Assembly (NCBI GenBank): GCA_030998225.1
Contig: JAPYXD010000695.1
Coordinates: 3,143,001-3,207,000 of the forward strand
From: Diplolepis rosae
Lineage: Eukaryota > Arthropoda > Insecta > Hymenoptera > Diplolepididae
Length of the DNA: 64,000 bases
Reading direction: 5' to 3'
Of this stretch, positions 59,276-64,000 are shown piece by piece. A program made the translations under genes and the position numbers. Under the pieces are notes generated by a model that worked only from the letters and a program-made list of their open reading frames with translations, did no database searches and was not told the origin of the DNA. Numbering within the stretch: position 1 is the first letter of the stretch; each line of letters starts with the position of its first letter.

Positions 59276-60144
59276 ATAAATATTAATATAAATAATATTA
59301 TAAATTAAATAATAATCCAAAACTGAGTTCGAATCTGTGTCACTACAAACTCAAAATCATCTCAACTGATTGACACGAATATTTTTTTTAATAAAAGATT
59401 ATTTAAATATCTAGTGGAGTACCTAGGATTTTTATAATTGGCTGACAATTGTTTATTTGTTTAACAAATTAAGGTCGCTTTTTTGGGCGAAAATCGAATG
59501 TTGTATTGAAATTCTTACCATTTTTACAAAAATGAATATTATTTCATAATCTTGGGTAGTTCACTGGGTCAAAATGACCAAATTTAGACTTTTCTTTCCT
59601 CCTTTTTTGTTAGGTTCTCATAAGTGTTGATTTTAAGGTTTATTTTGGTCCAAATTTGGTCGCTTTCATGTTTGAGGGTTCAAATTGTTTAGTCTTGGCA
59701 TTTGGAATCAATATAATAATAAATTGGTACGTTGTTTAAAAAAATTGGCTTTAGGGTTCAAAAACGATTGAGTCGATTTAATCAGATAGGAAATATTAAT
59801 TTAGGGGTAAACACAGGGTTAGACCTGGCCTCCCGATGTCCAATCGGGCTGTGATCGGGGCCTGGTTAGCCGGTCTAGGACATGTCTAGAGATTTTTGCA
59901 CGGGTTGATTTTCATTAAAAATATTATTCCTGTATAAATATGAAAATAAATGCATTTACTCTATACATTTGATCATCTTTTGAATTTTTATCGACACTCC
60001 AATTGAAGAATCATTTAGAAAATTCGATATACCATTATATCATTTTTTACCACTCTTCATCTGTTGATGGGAAAGCGAAAAAGATGCGATTGTCAACAAA
60101 TTGATTTCGAATTCATTAGAACTAGAGACAGAGAATAGACCAAT
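59276..60144. other. Non-coding with a GC-rich patch at 59815-59915
   Basis: The patch (GACCTGGCCTCCCGATGTCC, TGATCGGGGCCTGGTTAGCC) stands out from the flanking A/T DNA and contains CCGAT/ATCGG inverted words. It is probably part of a repeat not otherwise present here. Upstream, GGTTCAAA and TTTGGTC words recur at 59640-59760. Confidence 0.4.
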
Positions 60145-60438
60145 ATGTTCTTACAGGATTTTCAAGTTAAGTATACTTATCTTTTGAGTCCATGCAAGTC
60201 GGTGTATTCAATCCTTATACGTTTTACAAAGGAAATGCCGCAACTTATCCACAAACATTATTTCGCAGAGGAAAGGGAACTTAAACCAATGCTAGGGTTT
60301 AACTTATGTGACTGGAATCGCACCTACGATTGCAAGAATCCAGCTACTTTAGAAAGGGTTGCAAGGAAGCAAACAAGACAAGAACAAAGAGAGGAACTTG
60401 TGGGAAGATTCTTTTCTCTATTTAACCCATTTAAATAG
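60145..60438 (+). CDS. Doubtful orphan open frame, 97 codons
   Basis: Has a more protein-like composition than other short frames here: MPQLIHKHYFAEEREL, NLCDWNRTYDC and a charged KQTRQEQREEL segment. I do not recognise a family. A possible acceptor TTCTTACAG sits just after the ATG (60153-60161), so a spliced exon starting near 60162 and ending at the TAG at 60436 is conceivable. It lies in a repeat-poor stretch. It could equally be chance. Confidence 0.2.
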   Translation: MFLQDFQVKYTYLLSPCKSVYSILIRFTKEMPQLIHKHYFAEERELKPMLGFNLCDWNRTYDCKNPATLERVARKQTRQEQREELVGRFFSLFNPFK

Positions 60439-60747
60439 GATTCATTTTCATAAATAGTTCGTTTTATTTAATGTTTAAATTTAAATTTTAAAGTGACATG
60501 TTTGATAACATGTCTGCTATTATATTGGCCCAAAATTCATATAATCTGTAAGAGACTCCGGTAACAACGTCCTCAAGAAAAATTTTAAAAAATGTCAACC
60601 TTGTTCGCGTTTTGGCATTTATAACCAATTAGGCATCCTTCTTTAATAATAAAATTTTTCAAAAATTTCCGGTCGGTTCGTATGCAAAAATTTTTATGTT
60701 TTTTTTATTTTATCCGGTTTTTTATTCACGGTGAACTCTAAATATTT
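60439..60747. other. Non-coding, unmatched
   Basis: AT-rich sequence between the orphan frame and Repeat B, with no features seen. Confidence 0.35.
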
Positions 60748-62035
60748 TTTACATTCTCATCATGGATGAGAAGGTATTGGTTTTATGTGAAAAATGACTT
60801 TCGAAATTTTCATCAAATCTTTACGTTTTGAGACCCCCTGAGTCAGAAAAAATGGTTTTTACGAAAGTGTCTGTCTGTCTGTCTGTCTGTAGGTCGTGTG
60901 CGGCATAACTCTCGATAGAATTATCAGATTGAGTTGTGCTTTGGCACACTTTATCGGAGCCGAAAAAGTAAGGACAAGTTCGTTAACCAGCCACATCCAA
61001 TCAAAATTGAGGGGTTGAGCACTACTTTTGTGTTTTTGAAAATAATTTTTTGAAAAAATAAAAAATTTCAATACTGGTTTTAGATAGTGCTCATAAATAT
61101 CTAAAAATTATCCTGATAACATTTTTTGATTAAATCAAAATTAGCAATGTTACAGCATATTCAAATTCGAAAAAAGTCAATATCAAAATTCCATTTTCCA
61201 GTTAAATTATACGAGATACGAAAAAACGTTATTATACAATATTATTTCATACATAAAGACCTACAAATTTGCATCGTAACATTTTTTCAAAAGATGCATA
61301 TTTTTCTTTTTAATTTAAAAAACGACGATTGAAAATCCAAAATTCAATTTTTTAGCAATAATATTCGAAACACAAAAAAAACGTAAGAATACAAAGTTGT
61401 TCGTTTCAAAAAGATCTACAAATTTTGTCTCACACAGTTTCTGATAAAACATATATTTTTCGTTTCAATTCCAAAAAATACGATTAAAATTCAAAAATTC
61501 CATTTTTTAGACAAAATATGTGAGATACAAAAAAAACTTTTAGATGAAAAATTGTTTGCCTAAATAAGGTCTACACATTCTTATCGAGAAATTTCTCGAC
61601 AGGATGTATATTTTAATTTTTTGATTTTTAATATTGAAAAAATTCGATTTTTTTCACCAAAATATGTGAGATACAAAATAAGCGTTGTTCTGCAAAATCG
61701 TTTCCTTAAATAAAGTCTACGATTGTTTTTCCTTTTTGAGATATTTGGAAGAAAATAAATTTATCAATAATCATGTAATTTATTAAAAAGTTACAAAAAT
61801 GCATATAGAAAATCGAGCGCGAAGCGCGAGTGTCATGATGAGAATGTGTTCCTTAAGGCCGATAGAGCCTTAAGTAAATTGAATTTCCTGTTTCACTTAA
61901 ACTGAAAAAGAAACTTAGTGTATTTGAGAAAATGACTAATTTACATCATCTTTAATATCATTAAATTGGTTTGAGCTTCAGTATTAAATTATAAGAAATA
62001 AACTTAAACGTATGCGAAGATCACAAGACCGAGCG
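60748..62035 (+). repeat. Repeat B, copy 14 (well preserved)
   Basis: Same order as the 48.9-kb copy: ATTCTCATCATGGATGAGAA, five GTCT units, GAGATAC-like boxes at 61213, 61367, 61522 and 61668, GAGCGCGAAGCGCGAG at about 61815, TTAAGGCCGATAGAGCCTTA, then ATGCGAAGATCACAAGACCG and GAGCGCGAAGAGGGCCCC at the GC-rich end. Its uninterrupted CGTTTCCTTAAATAAAG is the empty site for element F. Confidence 0.92.
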
Positions 62036-62215
62036 CGAAGAGGGCCCCGATGTGTGGTCGAAACGTTTGCCTTTCTTTATTTTTTTGCGTATTTTTATAT
62101 CTAATAGTGATAATTTTAATTGAAGAAAATAAAAAGAACCTGACCCTATGCCAAAATAACGAGAAATGAACAAAAATTCTTTAAATTTAAAGTTTTCATA
62201 CTATAATACTTTTTG

Positions 62216-62682
62216 TATTTTTACATTCTCATCATATGAGAAGGTATTGATTTTATGTGAAAAATCATTTCTGGAATTTTTATCAAATCTTTACGTTTTG
62301 AGATCAGCCATTTTTGATCAATGGTTGTGGTTTTATCCATATAAAACGTTTTTGTCAAAATGAAAAATTCCATTTTCCCAACAAAATATACGAGATAAGG
62401 CAATTATGTTAAGAAACAAAATTCTTTTTTTCAAAGAGATCTACAAATTTCCTGGTGACTATTTTTTCATAGGAGTTATATTTTTTGCTTATTAACGAAA
62501 AATTTTATTAAAAATCAAAATCTTTGGTTTTCAAAAAAACTATACAAGATTCGAAAAAAATTGCGATATACGAAAAAAAATGTCAGAAAACAAAAGTTTT
62601 TAATTAAAAAAGATCTACAACTTGTCGTGAACATTTTTTCATTAGGAGTTGTATCTTTTAAAAAACCTCTTTCTAAGCAAAA
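62216..62682 (+). repeat. Repeat B, copy 15 (diverged)
   Basis: ACATTCTCATCATATGAGAA, TTTTATGTGAAAAATCATTT and AAATCTTTACGTTTTGAGA, then modules with TATACGAGATAAGG, TATACAAGATTCG and ACGCGGAATACG. Closest in style to the 10.1-kb copy. It joins directly to the transposase relic. Confidence 0.75.
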
Positions 62683-63064
62683 CTACGCGGAATACGAAAA
62701 AAATGTTGGGGACAAATTTAGTAAATTGTAAGTAAAGGACATGGAACACCGACTATAAACCATGGATTTAACATACCCGAAAATAAAATAATCTGGAGGC
62801 GTCAAATCACACGATCTAGGAGGCCAATTGATAGGACCATTTTTTGAAATAACGTTCTCAACAAATTGCTCTTTCAATAAATTAATTGTTTCGGTGGCTG
62901 TTTGGTTTCTTCGGTACGCAAATTTCTTTCTCTCGTTGCTGGTCTTACATCATGCAATGAAAAAATGGTACTAAATTTATCCATCACAGAACGAATAGTC
63001 TGCTCAGAAGGTCGATTATGTTGACCAGACAATGGAGAAATGGCACTTTGACAAACGTAATTTA
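62683..63064 (-). pseudogene. Mariner-type transposase relic, internally deleted
   Basis: Two parts are readable on the minus strand. About 63064-62900 encodes an N-terminal DNA-binding-domain stretch (SPLSGQHNRPSEQTIRS, then RPATRERNLRTEE). 62877-62683 encodes the C-terminal catalytic-domain end (ISKNGPINWPPRSCDLTPPD, then YFIFGYVKS). PPRS.DLTP.D is the signature around the second catalytic Asp of Tc1/mariner transposases. Most of the middle, including the first catalytic Asp, is gone, and the parts are in different frames with a TGA between. No inverted ends were identified. Confidence 0.85.
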
Positions 63065-63124
63065 AAAGTTATCCTTAATCAAAGATCTCATGTAGCTGAA
63101 AAAACACACTGTAAAAATCAGTAC

Positions 63125-63180
63125 ATTTTTTGACTAATTAGGGAGTGAATTAATTCTCACTAATTAGAAATTTAAAGAGT
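63125..63180. mobile_element. Right-end fragment of an AATTAGT-word MITE
   Basis: TTTTGACTAATTAGGGAGTG, TTCTCACTAATTAGAAATTT and AAAGAG followed by TA match the right end of the element at 33418-33667. The left half is missing. Confidence 0.6.
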
Positions 63181-64000
63181 ATGAAATTTAGAAAAGTTAG
63201 GAACAAGTGTGACATGAAAATATTTGCCAGTAAAAATATTAAAATTGATAAAATTAAAATAGAAAATTCAATATTAATTTTTTCTGTCATAAGTTTTCAC
63301 TATACCATTTTGTTTTAGATTTTGTAGATTAAAATTTTTAAATCATCCGAATCTGTAGAAAACGGTAAAAGATACACAGGACCTAATGAAATTTTAACTG
63401 TTTTTGAATGGGGTTCTGAAACATTTTTCAAACTTCTTAATTTTTATCAAAATAAAAAAAAAGCTTTCATTATAAATGCCCTTTCAATGAGCACAAAAAA
63501 ATATCGTAAAGTTTGTGGAAAAATTCTGTTTAAATTAAGGGATTATATTATCATCTTCAATAACTTGGAAGGAAATGAATTCGTCCGGCTTACACTTGGG
63601 TCGTTGAAATACCTTGTCTGCTTAGGTATAGTCGCGCATTGAATTCTCCAGAGGAAGTTAGAGATCCCTTTCAGGTAATCGCTCACCTGTTGATTTCCTT
63701 GATACAGCCATGTAGTAAATCCAACACTGTACCCTCTTCTTTTTTGACAAGTAGAACGTTTCGAAACATAAAAAATGTCACAGCCTTGATACAATTATTT
63801 AAACGCTACAAAAACATTTTTCCAAGCTTAAATTCTAAAGAAATCATTTTCGATGAAGGAATAAAAGTAGAATATTACAATAAGTTACAGAAAATTTATT
63901 GATAAATAGCATATTGGAAAAGATATACATGCAAAATAGAAAATGGCACATTTCAATTTGGAATCAGTGCAGAGTGCTATTTTGAAGTAGCTGATTGGTA
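63181..64000. other. Non-coding; two overlapping doubtful frames near 63540-63902
   Basis: 63560-63760 is less AT-biased than its surroundings and is open on both strands (83 codons minus, 87 plus). Neither frame shows a recognisable family. A decayed gene or transposon fragment is possible. Confidence 0.3.

Noticed and set aside
44005..61071. Near-identical 70-84-codon frames (MKFLIFSKNYFQKHKS type) at 44005, 48927 and 60859
   Set aside because: They look like a conserved protein, but each is the same part of Repeat B, with no conservation beyond the DNA-level similarity and no family match. An ancestral coding role cannot be excluded.
63543..63902. Opposed 83- and 87-codon frames
   Set aside because: Antisense overlap means at most one is real. 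Neither resembles a family I know, so they are left as a note in the non-coding entry.

Overview
This is an AT-rich stretch of animal nuclear DNA, most likely from an insect. The one gene I can defend is the 5' coding exon of a secreted leucine-rich-repeat protein on the minus strand at the left edge. The mariner-type transposase relic, the tRNA-derived SINEs and the very high load of small inverted-repeat transposons all fit an arthropod genome. I cannot name the species or order. No bacterial operon, rRNA, intact tRNA or CRISPR array is visible.

Layout. Positions 1-565 hold the LRR-protein exon: start codon, signal peptide, cysteine-rich cap and first repeats, with a 3' splice acceptor just upstream of the start codon. 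The rest of the window therefore lies upstream of that exon and may be one long 5' intron plus flanking DNA. It is dominated by repeats. (1) A CTCTCTAAAT-ended MITE family, here called the CAGT family because its body is made of reiterated CACTGA/TCAGTG words: about 14 copies from 4230 to 54762. (2) 'Repeat B', a 1.2-1.5 kb interspersed repeat with a roughly 154-bp internal period and GC-rich mini-palindromes at one end: about 15 full or partial copies, mostly from 10 to 63 kb. (3) A group of palindromic elements that share CACGGAGAAAA-like ends but have unrelated interiors. (4) Single elements with long arms, including a 1.47-kb giant inverted repeat (18878-20351), a Tc1-like element (23636-24347), a TTAA-inserting family (35011-36104 and 50629-51277) and a 1.35-kb element with perfect 20-bp ends (56662-58013). 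(5) A tRNA-related SINE in at least four places. (6) A decayed, internally deleted mariner-type transposase (62683-63064), the only recognisable transposase coding sequence.

Several repeats are nested in Repeat B. Undisrupted Repeat B copies in the same window then act as empty sites and show the target duplications directly: CA, TA, TTAA and an 11-bp SINE duplication. Less repetitive islands, where regulatory DNA or non-coding exons would be most likely, are near 4.85-5.7 kb, 14.1-14.6 kb, 20.4-20.9 kb, 31.2-31.7 kb, 33.7-35.0 kb, 37.4-38.5 kb and above all 39.3-42.75 kb.

No multi-gene system is encoded here. The biology of interest is the transposon ecology: several MITE families whose bodies look built by reiterating a short word, two unrelated groups with relaxed 2-bp target duplications, and unusual snap-back and template-switch rearrangements. 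All alignments were made by eye, so divergent repeat boundaries are approximate.
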